In this document: one piece after another, positions 24,209 to 35,718 of the stretch
Position numbering within the stretch: position 1 is the first letter of the stretch
Layout of the letters: every line of letters begins with the position of its first letter
DNA from: Lantana camara
Taxonomy: Eukaryota > Streptophyta > Magnoliopsida > Lamiales > Verbenaceae
Direction: 5' to 3'
Length of the DNA stretch: 64,000 bases
NCBI GenBank assembly: GCA_037501455.1
Contig: CM074865.1
Coordinates: 51,292,501 to 51,356,500, forward strand
Notes under the pieces: model-generated
Database searches by the model: none
Seen by the model: only the letters and a program-made list of their open reading frames with translations
Told to the model about the DNA's origin: nothing
Made by a program: the position numbers and the translations under genes

Positions 24209-26020
24209 AAAATCGGAGTTTTACTGTCGTGTCATGTTAAGTCTACGTCGTACGGCTTAGGGACTGCTTATCAACGTGTGTATTGCATTATTTTTTAACA
24301 TTGAAATGTGTTTCTTTCAAACATTGTTAAATTATATGTTGCATTTCGAATTGAATCCGTGCCTTTGGTGCTAATTGTGTAACATGAGCATTCACTAACT
24401 GCATGCATTTATGTTCGAGATGAGTTGCGATTTGTAGGTTGCTACGATAATTTTAAACCACGCCCAATCTCTACAATTACAACAATATCTCACCAGCTCT
24501 TCTGTTAGGCACGAAACTCGTAAGGAATGCACTGGAAATTATATAAAAGAATTAAAGATTCATGGTCTTCTCTAATTGGGCTATGGTTCGAATGATAGAG
24601 TCCGGAATGGAAGGCTCGATATATGGGAATAATTTACAAGCTCTATTAAAGTTGGTAGATACTCGATGAGATAGTGGTAGGGTGTGTGATGTTTACAACT
24701 CACAAGATCAACACATACGCCTATACTGCAAAAGTTAATCAACTGGATTCCTTAAGATCATCTAATTCAGGAATAGGCCGAAGAAAGCCTTGAAGGTGTT
24801 TAGATTCGAGGTTCAGATCAACGAATAGGCAAAGATTTTCAAGAGAATTCCAAGGAAAATATGTTTGTTAGGTGATAAGCAACAAAGATCATTAAAGACG
24901 ATTCAAAATATAATAAGGCCAAAGGATGGTATGCGGTACAAATCGTCAAGGAAGAGCTTTCAAATAAATCAAGCTATTAAAAACAAGTTTGGGGTAGAAG
25001 GAAAAGAAGAAGTGAATTAGGGATGCTTGGGACTTCGGTCAAGGTGGAAGAATTTGGAAAGAACTAGAGAGAACCGATCAACACAGTGATTATAAATCCA
25101 TGAGAAGTCATAATTATAAGAGTTCTACCTTCGGTTTGATTGAAGAAAATAGGGCTATATAATTGTGGAGGATGAGTTCATTCAACCGTTCGAACTCATA
25201 AAGAATAAACCATGGGAACTTCGATCATGGTAACAAGTATGGTGAAGATTCGGACAACATTTGGAGATCGATTCTTCGGAAGAGGTCAAGATACCGATTC
25301 CGTGGATGTAGAAGAAATCGGGTTCAAGAATTACAATCCTGAACCATGGAGACACACAAATTGATACAAGAAGCTATGGGAATTTCAGAAGGCCGTGAAT
25401 AAGCAAGAGATGATCAACAAGTTTGAAGCATACCTGTAATTAGAGAAATGAAGTACAACTTACAAAGATAAAGCTTACCAAAACGGTGACAGGTGTATTA
25501 CATTCATGGTATGTGCATCATACATCGCGCTAAATTATTTAATTTCCCTCATTCAGATGTACATTCCTACTTGATATAATTGCTCAAATGTGTTGCATCT
25601 TTAATTGTGTGAAAGTGTGCTATGTGCATTACCATCTTAACCCGACATGCATTGTTTAGTGTTTGCTTGATAGGAAAATTTCCCCACTTCATTCATCAAG
25701 TGTTATTCCGACAGAGTTTGTTCGAATCAAGATAAGAAGAATTTTTGGGATGCAAAGGTTGGAAAAGGAAAGAGGGAATACTGAAGTTCGGGAGAAGTGG
25801 AATTGGAGGTTTGGATCGAAGGGAGTAGATTACTATCCCTATCAATCACTTCAAAGTGAAGTGAACGAGATCACCGGACACGTAGCTTGGCTAGAGCTAC
25901 CCATACCGAGGAAGCTAAGTTGAAGAGGTTGAAAGCTTTTGATTCAAAGAGCGATAGAACAAGTTCAAGGAATTGTGATAGCAATTCTTAAGGGGAGAGC
26001 CGACTGGGAGATGGATTAAA
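24209..26020 (+). other. Body of element G, part 1 (non-coding as read)
   Basis: No gag, protease, reverse transcriptase or integrase motif was visible in any frame. An 86-codon frame at 25663-25923 (start MLDRKISPLHSS, end LELPIPRKLS) is unrecognised and may be chance. Part 2 is 27931-28422 and part 3 is 45585-46544. Together they form a body of about 3.3 kb between primer site and polypurine tract, in the style of a large retrotransposon derivative. Confidence 0.6.
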
Positions 26021-27925
26021 TGTTAGGAATAGTGCCCTAGAAAGCCGATTGTATATCCGCTTTGTGCTTTTCCTTATTGTAATCACAGACAATCTTTGAA
26101 TGAAATAACGAATTGAGGCAACACTTCTTTATATGCTCTTGTTTGGTATGCGTTTACTTTAGCTGTGCATGTATGAGAACTCCCCTAATCCTGATGACTT
26201 TAGGACTCTACCATTTAGGTGAAATGGTTCATGAAACGAGCCCTATATCACATAAGTCATGATTAGTAAAATACTCCAAGCCGATGAGTCCTACAGACAG
26301 TGGGAGTGTCAACCTGACTCCTCTAAGGCTTGCTTGTGGGATCACGCCCTTAAGAAGGACCACCTTGTTTCATGGAGGTGCAAAGTGTATAGTTGATACG
26401 TGCGTGATACATGAGGGTGCTTACTTTAACAAGTAAGTTCACTGAGGTGCCCCGTGTGAGAACATTCCTAAATGGGAAAGGAAGTTTCTATTTCAGGAAA
26501 TGGAAACTTCCAGATTAGGAAATATCTCACGAGTCATTGATGTGATTAATTGATCCTTAGACTTGAGGTTCCTTCTCACTTTATGAGTTAACTCTGTAGT
26601 CTTAGGTATAAGCTTTAAAGGGTGTCGCCTTAGACAACTAATTCAAGGCTTATGCTGGGGCTGCACAAGTGATTCATGAAAGTGAATGAGAATCAAGATA
26701 GGACCTACACTTGCATTTGCAAGGTGATCTCTTATTGTATAAGTCATTCATATACCATATGGAGTCCTTGGCCAAGGCAGTAGATCAAGACATCAAGAAA
26801 AGGGTTTCTTGGATTGAGATCAAATGGATATGAAATGCACTTAGCTTTAAGACCGGATTATTGGGGTTCTGATTATTCCCTTGCCCTAGATCTTGGTTGA
26901 GAGATAGTAAGTAGGAGGATTGTATCTCACATGAATCAATGACTTAAAGGTTCTGTCGAATCCGAACATTCCAATTCAGCTAGGGGTTAAACACCTGTTG
27001 CTAGACTATGGTCGTTTAATCTGTGGACTGATTAATTAATTAGTGAATTAATTAATTAGGGTCACTGCTAATTGAATTGAGAACCTAGAGGGTCACACAC
27101 AACAACTTGGTTACATGAGTTGAGGCTTAAAATTGATTAAACGAGTTAATCGAGCCTAAGGGGTTCCACACGTGTGGCTCACGTGATTGGACACGTGTCA
27201 TTAAGACACGTGTGCCACACGTGATTATGTGATGTTAAATAATTAATGCGTTAATTATTTAATAGACTTTGGTTTAATTTTGAATTAAAAAGAAAGTCTA
27301 ATTTTGGAGAAAATAATCTAGTTAATTAATTAGATAAAAAATAAGTTATTTATTTTATAATAAATAAAGTATAAAATTATCCCAAAATAGTTTGGATAAT
27401 TTTAGCTCTCTTCAAAGTTGACTAGAATTAGAATTCAAAGTCAAAGTTGGAAAATACTTGATGATCAAGTAATAGGAGAGAGAGGAACCAAATCCTTTCC
27501 CAACAAGGATTTGGATCGGCACCCTCTCCCTATAAATAGGGGAGCTCGAGCTCCTTTAGAGCTAATTGACAATTCTTTTGGTTCATGTGTTGAACACCTT
27601 CCCTTTCTCCAAGATTAAATTAAACCCTAGGTTAAGCCTAAACACTAACTAGAGAACTAGCATCCTTACTAGTTAGATTGTGATCAAGTTGGTGGACTTT
27701 CTCTAGAGACTTCAAGTTAGAAGTTTGAAGATTCGAGCTTTACCAAGGAGAGGGGATCAAGCCGCGAGAAGAGTGTTCTTGGGTGGCTTGAAACACTTCA
27801 AGAAAGAATAAAAGAAAAGTAAGTTTTCTATCTTTACGAATTTGGTTACACGATTGCGAGTTCAAGGTCCTTTTGTTGGGAAAATTTTTTAAATTCCGCT
27901 GCTTTCTGATTCGTGTTTTCCAACA
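26021..27925 (+). mobile_element. Solo copia LTR J (1.9 kb) in the body of G
   Basis: TGTTAGGAATAGTGCCC at 26021 and TGTTTTCCAACA ending at 27925, with perfect TTAAA duplications (26016-26020 and 27926-27930). The length of 1,905 bp fits the other copia LTRs here. It contains a TATA segment (CCCTATAAATAGGGG near 27528) with a downstream leader. No primer site or coding region adjoins it, so it is a solo LTR left by recombination between the two LTRs of a former full element. Confidence 0.92.
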
Positions 27926-27930
27926 TTAAA

Positions 27931-28422
27931 TTCACGGTTGTGCTCGGACTGGTCACTTCTAGTAGGAACAATGAAAATATATGAGTGAACAAGTAATGGA
28001 CTCTACAAAAGTGGCAAAAGATTAATTGAAAGATTCTAGCATACGATGAATTTCAAGATCGATGTGGGTAAAACTCCTAGAATAATTAGGGAAGAGACAA
28101 GTGCTTCAAGAGTAGAGGATGCATATTCAAGGAGTGCCTGAGAATTGAAATGATAAGATAGGGTAAAGGATGATCGATGGTAACTCATGTTGCAAAATCA
28201 ATGGCGTTGGTCTCTTGCTACAGGACATGTATGAACACAATCTCCCAAGGTTGAAAGGGGTTATGTTGGTATAACGGGCCTCATATCTTGAGGATTATGG
28301 GATCGTGAGAGAACTTCAAAGAATTGGTAAGGAAGGTATTGGGTAAGGAAGCCCGATCGAGCCATCATAATTTGTGCTGGATAATGTGAGAGTGAATTCA
28401 ATCGAGCATGAGAAGTGGATGG
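27931..28422 (+). other. Body of element G, part 2
   Basis: 492 bp between solo LTRs J and L. No coding signature seen. It is assigned to G because both flanking inserts have target duplications whose removal joins it to 24209-26020 and 45585-46544. Confidence 0.65.
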
Positions 28423-29692
28423 TGTTGGAAAACACGAAAGAGTTGAGTAGCGGAAGTTTAAAATTTTCGAAATGTTTAATCATCGTCTTACAATTTCCGA
28501 ATCGTATCATAGGGTGTTTTAGAAACTTATAATGTTTGAAGCTTTCTAGTGATGCCACTACCGCCTAACGTACACCCTTCAAGTGAAATCCCTTGAACGG
28601 CCTTCGAATTAGACCCCAAATTAGAAGCCCTCCAAAGCGTATCCACACCAGTCCTAGAACACGATCAAGCAAGTGAGATTGCTAGTTCTATGGCTTGTGT
28701 TAGGCTAGGATTTACTTTGAAACTTTTCTTATGGATTTTCTCAAAAACATAACACTTCTCGAGTGTTGATCTAAAGAGTAAGAGAAGTACCACCCTTAGT
28801 ATAAATACTAGGTGGTTCGAAAATCCCTAGGGTTTCTCAAACTTAGTGGACTTTGTTTTCTTCCTCAGTAATTAACTAATTTAATTATTAACTATATTGG
28901 AATAATAAGTTCTTAACTTATTCTCCAAGTCTTGCAAGAATAACTGTAACATCCCGACTGATCAGACTCTTCAGGTAACTTATTATGTGCACTATTTAAT
29001 GAATTTCCCTATGTACTTATGTGATATTTATTGTTAACGTGGATTAATTGAAGTTATTTGAACTTAATTGCTTTGATATGAATTTGATTAACCTTCCTTC
29101 ACCTTGTACTTGCTCGTTTTGGATCCGTACTTAATTCTGAATTTTGTGAATTTGTGATATGTGTTAATTATACGTTTTATGAACTCGATTATGTGCTCGT
29201 TAGATGTTTTGGTATTTGTTTTGATTGCCTTTTTGGGTTCGTTTTGGAGACGGGACCTAAAGGAGGCTAAAGAGTATTTAGCGCACCTTGGGTTCCAGGA
29301 CGCGTATATTGAGCTCGGGAATTCGGATTCGAATTCCGTCACCTCCATTGAACTCGTTTCAACGATTCGGGTTCGATGGGATAAGCCTCACATTTTTCTA
29401 AGTTCATTAAGACCTTCGAATTCCACCCGTAACGAACCCCTTCCGCTTGAGAGCTATCTTTTGACTTAATAAGACCTTGTGGACCCCATTTGAACCTTCA
29501 CTAAGCCTTAACCATGAGTATTAACTTGAGTTAACTCCCACTCTCAGCCCCTAAACCCCCCATAACCGACCCACTCTCTCCCTCACTCCACAAGAACCGA
29601 TCAACCAAGCAAAGGAAAAGGAAGAAGAAACCCTTTGGCCATTTCTTGGATTTTTAGCTCAAATCTTCACTTTAGCTTCTCCAACTTGAAAG

Positions 29693-29698
29693 GTAAGT
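29693..29698 (+). promoter_or_regulatory. Splice-donor-like site in the K 5' LTR
   Basis: AAAG|GTAAGT matches the plant 5' splice consensus and is preceded by a leader-like AG-rich stretch (29590-29692). The equivalent site exists in K's 3' LTR (41698), A, B, M1, M2 and both LTRs of G, so it is kept across diverged LTR families. The candidate acceptor is GAGTTGCAG at 35795-35803. Splicing has not been shown. Confidence 0.5.
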
Positions 29699-30185
29699 CC
29701 ATGGTTATGATCTACACTCTTTCTTCTCTCTTCTATGTGATCATGAGCTCAATTCTTTGGTTGAATATTGAGATATGGCAAGCATGTGAATAGTATTAGT
29801 TGGGAGAATTTGTTTGATTCTTGCTCCTTTTTTGTTTCCTTGAGACTTGATGATGATATATGACTCCTAGAGTATGATTCTTACCATTTATTGCTTCTTC
29901 TCTCTTGGTTGTTGAGATGTGATCACTTTGCCATTAATGAACTCTTGAGCTTTGATGATATACTTGATGCTTTCCCTCTCATTCTTGCCTTAAATTGTTT
30001 GCATTTTGGAGCTGAACTTATTGCTACTTGTTGGGCATGAATTGTTGGTGAATTGGTGTTATTTTGTTGCATGTTGTTTGTATTTTGAAAGGCCTAACAG
30101 ACTCCTTGGAGCCTCTCCCGAAAATACCCTGTTTTGCTTCCATTTTCAGCACTTTTCCGTCAAAAATTTGTCCAGGCCGAAGGCC

Positions 30186-30400
30186 TGACACGGCCGCGTC
30201 AAGTTTCAAAGGAAAATGGAGACGGCCGTGTTGAGCCCTCGACATTGTTTTTTTTCTGAATTTTTCGCCTGACACGGCCGCGTCAGTTTACAAAGGAAAA
30301 TGGACACGGCCGTGTCCAGCCGTCGAAAATGTTTTTTTTTCGAATTTCATACCTGACACGGCCGTGTCCATCCCCCTTTGTTTTCTGACACGGCCGTGTC
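30186..30400. repeat. Array of GACACGGCCGTGTC palindromes
   Basis: Six copies or near-copies in 215 bp: 30186-30201, 30219-30232, 30271-30284, 30302-30317, 30355-30368 and 30387-30400. Several are perfect 14-16 bp palindromes. The same array is in K's 3' LTR (42191-42406) and reduced in A (2637-2768), M1 (48383-48485) and M2 (54112-54240). Confidence 0.9.
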
Positions 30401-31562
30401 AAGAAGGGTGGCGTTCGGGGAGTTTTCTTTCGCCTTTTCATTGCTTTTTGGTGATTCTTCTTGCCCCGTTTTATGGTGTATGCATGACTAACTTGTTATA
30501 GAATATTTCATGCTTCATAACATGAATTTGTGCTTTGATTTACTTCCTCGTGGTGATATATGCTCTTATATGAATTACTTGCTCGTAAATGACCTTAATG
30601 TGAACTCATTTCATATCATTTGCATCATAAGTATACATATTCATATACCAAGCGTCAATCTGGTTCATATTGAGTCTAAGAATATTCCGTGCTTGTAACG
30701 CCCCCACCCGTACCAGAACAAGAGGAGAGCGGCGTCTCAACCCCCGCACTGAAGCACCTCTCAAGTAATGGTGTGAGCCATCACTCAAGAAATACTCCAG
30801 CGAACGGCTGTCTAACTCAGAACTATACATGTAAACGATGTGGCTATGCAGCGAAAAATCAGAGTATTTTAAAACTTTTCAAAACATGTGCGTGATGGCA
30901 TGTAACAAGCAAGAACATATTGATCGTGTAAGAGAGACTCGGCATATCAGAACATGTAACATATTCACATAAAAGTACCGATATAGCAGAGTTCAATGTA
31001 TCGGTAACAGAGTAGCAGAAAGAGTATAATGAAGATACTCAAGTATTCAAAAACATATACAAAAACATAAAGTGATGCAGCCATAAAACATATGCAGGAC
31101 ACAAAAGGAAGTAGTACTAAGTCCTGACTGAAACAAAAATGACAATCTAGAGCTTCAAGATACCTCTAGACTGTGGCTGCAAGACCTGAAACCACGAGGC
31201 AAGAAAACGGGAGAGGTATTAGTCAAAAGGACTAAGTGAGGGAATACTTTAAAGAAAGTGCTAAGTGATAAAGAACATGAAGTAAAGTTTAGAACTATTA
31301 AATGCAATTCTTTAAAGAAGAACTTGAAACAAGTTCGGTTGATAAAACTCTTTGAATGCGATGCTGTAAAAGAATGCACGTTATAAGACATTTTCATGAA
31401 TGCTATCACACGCGCACACATATGCTGTTGATGGTTCATAGTTCTTTCATAAAACGGGATAAGGGTAAAGTGAACTTTTCCAGATATGAACCATCCTTTA
31501 TGAAACAGAATTTTACCCGCAAGCTAGGCTCCTCCATCCTTACTCCAGAAAACATGATTTGG

Positions 31563-31714
31563 TAGAGCATCGGACCAGGATCAACAATAATTCCACGTAT
31601 AGTAGAGTATCGGACCAAGATCAACAATAACCCCACATATAGTAGAGCATCGGACCAAGGTCAACAACAACTCCGTACATAGTAGACTATTGGACCAAGG
31701 TCAACAACAACTCT
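31563..31714. repeat. 40-bp tandem repeat, about 3.8 units
   Basis: Units begin at 31563, 31603, 31643 and 31683, each starting TAGAGCATCGGACCA or a close variant followed by a TCAACAA segment. The unit period is exactly 40 bp for the three complete units. It lies inside solo LTR P. Confidence 0.9.
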
Positions 31715-32789
31715 TACCAACACATACAAACATGCACCATCCTCCACCGGTTGTCACTTCGGGTAGCTAGCCCTAGGCGACCTGTAAACATGTAATGGGA
31801 ACAGATTTGCTGTCCGTTCCCAGACAGATTGTCCTGACTTAACAAACCTCCTGTTAAAAGTCGGTGTCAATAGTCTAAGTGTGGCGGCCGGTATTGGTGA
31901 TGTCGTTGGCACTCACCACCCGAGCATCACCTCCACACATAACCGTCGGGCCCAAACTGTAAACTGTATGCTTGCATTTAAGATTAGCAGTGACCAGAGT
32001 ATCACTCCAGTATGCTAACTATAACATGTGAAACTGTAACTGTAACATATGATGCTGTCTGTAAAACATATGATTCTGTCTGAAAACATGAGAAACTGTC
32101 TGTAAAACTGTACTTTGAAAACATATGCAGATCATGTAACTGTCTTTGAACAAGAATGCAGAACTTTGGAAAACATGTACTGTAGATCAAGGTATACTAT
32201 TAAAGTATGAATGATCCTTCCAAAAGAATGTCCCGATAAAATGGATAGTTCAAAACGACGTTTAGCTTTGAATTTCAAAACATATGATACGATAGTATAA
32301 TCGTGGTTCCAGTTGGAAAACATTTATAACTTCACCTCACCTATCAGTAACAAAGGTAGGTAGACAGATTATGCGGTGCCCTGGGGATCCCAGTGCTCAA
32401 CTTTAACTCCTGTAGGTGGTGTACTAGAGTGAGCTTAAGAACTAAGACCCACTACTAACCAAGATGCATATGAAATGCATGAAACAATGAACAAGGAACA
32501 TGTAAAGAACATGTAACACAAGAGAGTAATACCATTTAAGGTATTCAAGAAAGGTAACACACAAAGGAATACGTTCAAGTAAGTTACTCTTAACGTTAGA
32601 CTATGATCTTACTATGACCGAGTAAGCTTTAGTCAAATTATGAATCCTATCGCAAACCTTAAGTTATGAAAGAAGTCCACGAAAGAAACTCATTTTGAAA
32701 ATACATTTTAGACCCTGGATATGGAAACCCTAGGTGCAAATGTCTATAGAGAAAGCACAAGTTTTATTTCATTTTTACAATTCAAAAGC

Positions 32790-32863
32790 ACTATTCAAAA
32801 GTACTATTCAAGATTACTATTCACGATTACTATTCACATTTACTATTCACAGGTTACTATTCA
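32790..32863. repeat. Six ACTATTCA repeats at 12-14 bp spacing
   Basis: Copies start at 32790, 32803, 32815, 32829, 32842 and 32856. The reverse complement TGAATAGT occurs in the same LTR at 34200, 34514 and 34666. The same octamer lies 90-99 bp after the donor-like site in other Ty3 LTRs of the window. Confidence 0.88.
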
Positions 32864-32901
32864 CATGTCGGGTCAAAGGGTCGGGTCAAACCCTTACTGT
32901 A

Positions 32902-32963
32902 CACACACACCCACACCATGCACGAACACACACACACACACGGCATGCACACACACACACACC
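32902..32963. repeat. CA-rich microsatellite in solo LTR P
   Basis: Interrupted ACACAC runs directly after the ACTATTCA repeats. Smaller CA runs are in M1 (47732-47745) and M2 (53494-53515). Confidence 0.85.
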
Positions 32964-35698
32964 CTAATTAAATTATGATCTTGATTATAACCTATAGTTT
33001 CAAGTTCATGTTATAATAATGAAGTGTGATCCAGGTTAAAGGTATAACCTATAGTTAAGAGATCCAATTAAGGCATAAGATCAATTATGAAACACTAATC
33101 TATCTTAGGTTATAACATGTAACACTATTAAAGTGTATAACATATGATCAAGGCACTAATCCAATAATCCATATCATAACATAAGCTGAATTCATAATTT
33201 AAGAATCATATAACAATGTGACAACATGTCACAACATATATCATATCATATCATATATCATAAACCTTTGGGCATGTAACATGTAACAATTTAATTCAAT
33301 ACCAACATGTAACAAGTTGTGACATAATTAATTGTAAATCACTATTCCATTAGCTAACATGCATTAACATAATCCAAATTCCATAATCATATATCAATTC
33401 TCATAATATAACAACCATATCACATGATCATAGCATATACTAGAGCAATTCATAACATATTCAAGCATATACTAAACAATTAAAACATATAAACATCTAT
33501 TAAAACATGTCATGAAAACTATATAATAAATGCGTAAATTAAAATCCTATATGGCTTAGGGAAGACCCTAAGACCCAACCTAAACATAATATAAACATAC
33601 CATAACATAAAAACATAAACTAAACTAAACATAACATAAAAATAAAGCAACTAACCTAGCAAAGGAGAGGGGAGGCCGACGGCCAAGGGGGAAAGGAGGG
33701 AGAGAGGAGTGCTTGTCAACACAAGACTTTGAGCAAGGAATGAAATGCCATGAGAGGGGTATATATAGTTGTGAAGAAGCCCCTCACCTTGAAAATAAAG
33801 ATAGCTTAAGGGTAGGAGAGCAAAACAAGAGTTCATCCACTTGCACTTTCTAGAAGCTTTAGGGATTATGAAGGTAAAATGGGACTGCTGGGGGTATTTC
33901 TGTAATTTCGTTGCCCAAGACTCGAGGATAAGTGGCTGGAAGTATAACCATTCCGACGACAAGAAAATTAGCTTCGAAACGCATATTCATTCGTCGAAAT
34001 CGGATTTATCGTTTGAAAGATACATTAGTTTTAGTGAATAAAAGTTTTGAGCTCGAAACTCAACACGAGTGAAAAACGACTTTCGAAAATGATTTTCAAG
34101 TCCGGATTGCTTCCAAAATTCAAGAAATAAATCGAGAAGCGTTTTGAGTCCAAAATCGACTATAAAACGTTTTGCCGTTAAAAAGTTGAAAACGTAGGAT
34201 GAATAGTGAATTCTCACGTACGAACGTACGCTTCAAAATTTCAAGCTACGACTTGAATCAAGAGTTGTAAAACATCTCAAAAATCTTGAAATAGCTCAAG
34301 TAGTGCAAATCCGAAGAGAAAACATTTTCCGAATGAAAACCGTTCGTAAAAGGAATAGTGAACTAGGGTTTTCGAAAACATTTTCAATAAAACAAAGTTC
34401 CAGAATAGATTTCCAAGCCAAGAATGATTTCAAAAGACTCGTCTTGACTCAAGGATCGATTCGACTGTAAACTTAGGTAGGAAAGGTATCAGAATCAAAA
34501 GCTCATTTTTTGATGAATAGTAACTTTGGTCGGTAAGTTCCAAAAATACCCTTATGGCTCAAGAAAGACTTTCTGAGTTCGGGAAACAAGTTCAAACGAT
34601 TGGGAAACATGTGTGATGAACCTCTAGGGTTCGAGTAGCAATATGAACAAGGTAGGCTCGGGTTATGAATAGTAAACTGTATCAAAGGTCAAGATTTCCC
34701 CCTTAAAACATGTCAGATCATATACGAGCACAAAGTTCAGGTAAGAATGCAATGCATGATGATTCAAAAAGTTGGATCACGGTCTATAAACGCTTTACCA
34801 ATGCCCTTAACTTACTGTTTTCATCCAGGCCCTGTTTTGGGCTGTTACAGTGCTGTTTGTCTTGTTCAGAGGTTCCCCTGGTTGAGGACGAGCGTGCTCC
34901 ATAGGTGTCCGGTTCCCCTTTTTGGTCTCCACTACGTCCGTTGATAAGGTGAGGTTTTGTTCTTTTAGTTACTCGACCTATAACCCTATTTGATTTGAAA
35001 CCTCGCATGCGAATACGTATAATATATGGTAAATAAGTGTATGATACATATGTTGCGGGATTTCTCCCATTTGTTATTAGAATTCGAAAACGTTTTGTAT
35101 AAGTATATAAACTATTTTGCTTTCGTTTGAAAAGTTTAGTTTTGTGGAAGTGTGTGCGTGTAAGCGAGATTGGCTTTGAAAGATAAGCTTTTTGTTAAGT
35201 TTGTGTAACTTTTGTGATCTGTTTGGGCCCCGGAGTGTGTTATGGTAATCTCGGGACGGCCGAGGGGTCGCCGAGCTCTTCCATCAACACCTCCATTTGA
35301 GAGTTTCACCCAACCTTGGGAGGTTGAGGAAGGGTGTTTCTCTTGAGCCGGCGGAGGCAACCGCCGAAGGTTTCAAGGTAGTAATTAAACCTTGTCTCGT
35401 TTCTGTGTGTGGATAGTTAGGGCCGATCAACCCTTCTATCAATCGGTGTTGGGGATGGATGAAGATTTGTTTTGTTTTGCTTTGATCTTCGTATATGGGA
35501 GTTTAGTGTGGGACTCGTACTCACCGAGTTGGTTTAGTTTTGTATGATCTGTGAAACGAGAGTGGGTTTCTAAGTACCTAAAATTTGGCTTTTGCTCCTT
35601 TTGCCTTTTCTTTAACCTGAGTATATCTATATCACGGGAATTGATTTGGCTTGCAAAAACCACTCTCGGTTCATGGATCCTTCCGTTTTATGTAAATG

Positions 35699-35718
35699 CT
35701 TTGCTCTATATATATATC
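35699..35718 (+). promoter_or_regulatory. TATA-like element in the K 5' LTR
   Basis: CTCTATATATATATCGGG lies just before the conserved TTAGCCCCTCACTAGTC segment. It is matched in the 3' LTR at 43551. It probably positions transcription start near 35740, giving a U5/R region of about 520 bp. Confidence 0.5.

Larger units (their letters stand above)
30694..34849 (-). mobile_element. Solo Ty3 LTR P (4.16 kb) in the 5' LTR of K
   Basis: TGTAACGCCCCC at 30694 and GGGCTGTTACA ending at 34849 are flanked by perfect GTGCT duplications (30689-30693 and 34850-34854). The 3' LTR of K has no insert at this point (42690), which gives a direct empty-site comparison. Minus orientation is likely: the left end has the acceptor-like CAGGTCTTGC reversed near 31187 and the ACTAAGTGAGGG segment found in the other minus LTRs. 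It contains a 40-bp tandem repeat (31563-31714), ACTATTCA repeats (32790-32863) and a CA microsatellite. No coding DNA was seen. Confidence 0.92.

Noticed and set aside
25663..25923. 86-codon ORF in the body of G as a captured gene
   Set aside because: No recognisable domain, no neighbouring coding evidence, and a length compatible with chance.
29161..29469. 102-codon ORF repeated almost unchanged at 41166-41474, which could suggest a conserved gene
   Set aside because: The two copies are the two LTRs of one element and are similar by descent. No domain is recognisable, and the frame overlaps the conserved U3 DNA segment.
32721..32978. CA-rich and ACTATTCA repeats as a satellite or CRISPR-like array
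   Set aside because: Units are too short (8-14 bp), with no conserved long repeat and spacer design. They are LTR-internal microsatellite and motif repeats in a plant genome.
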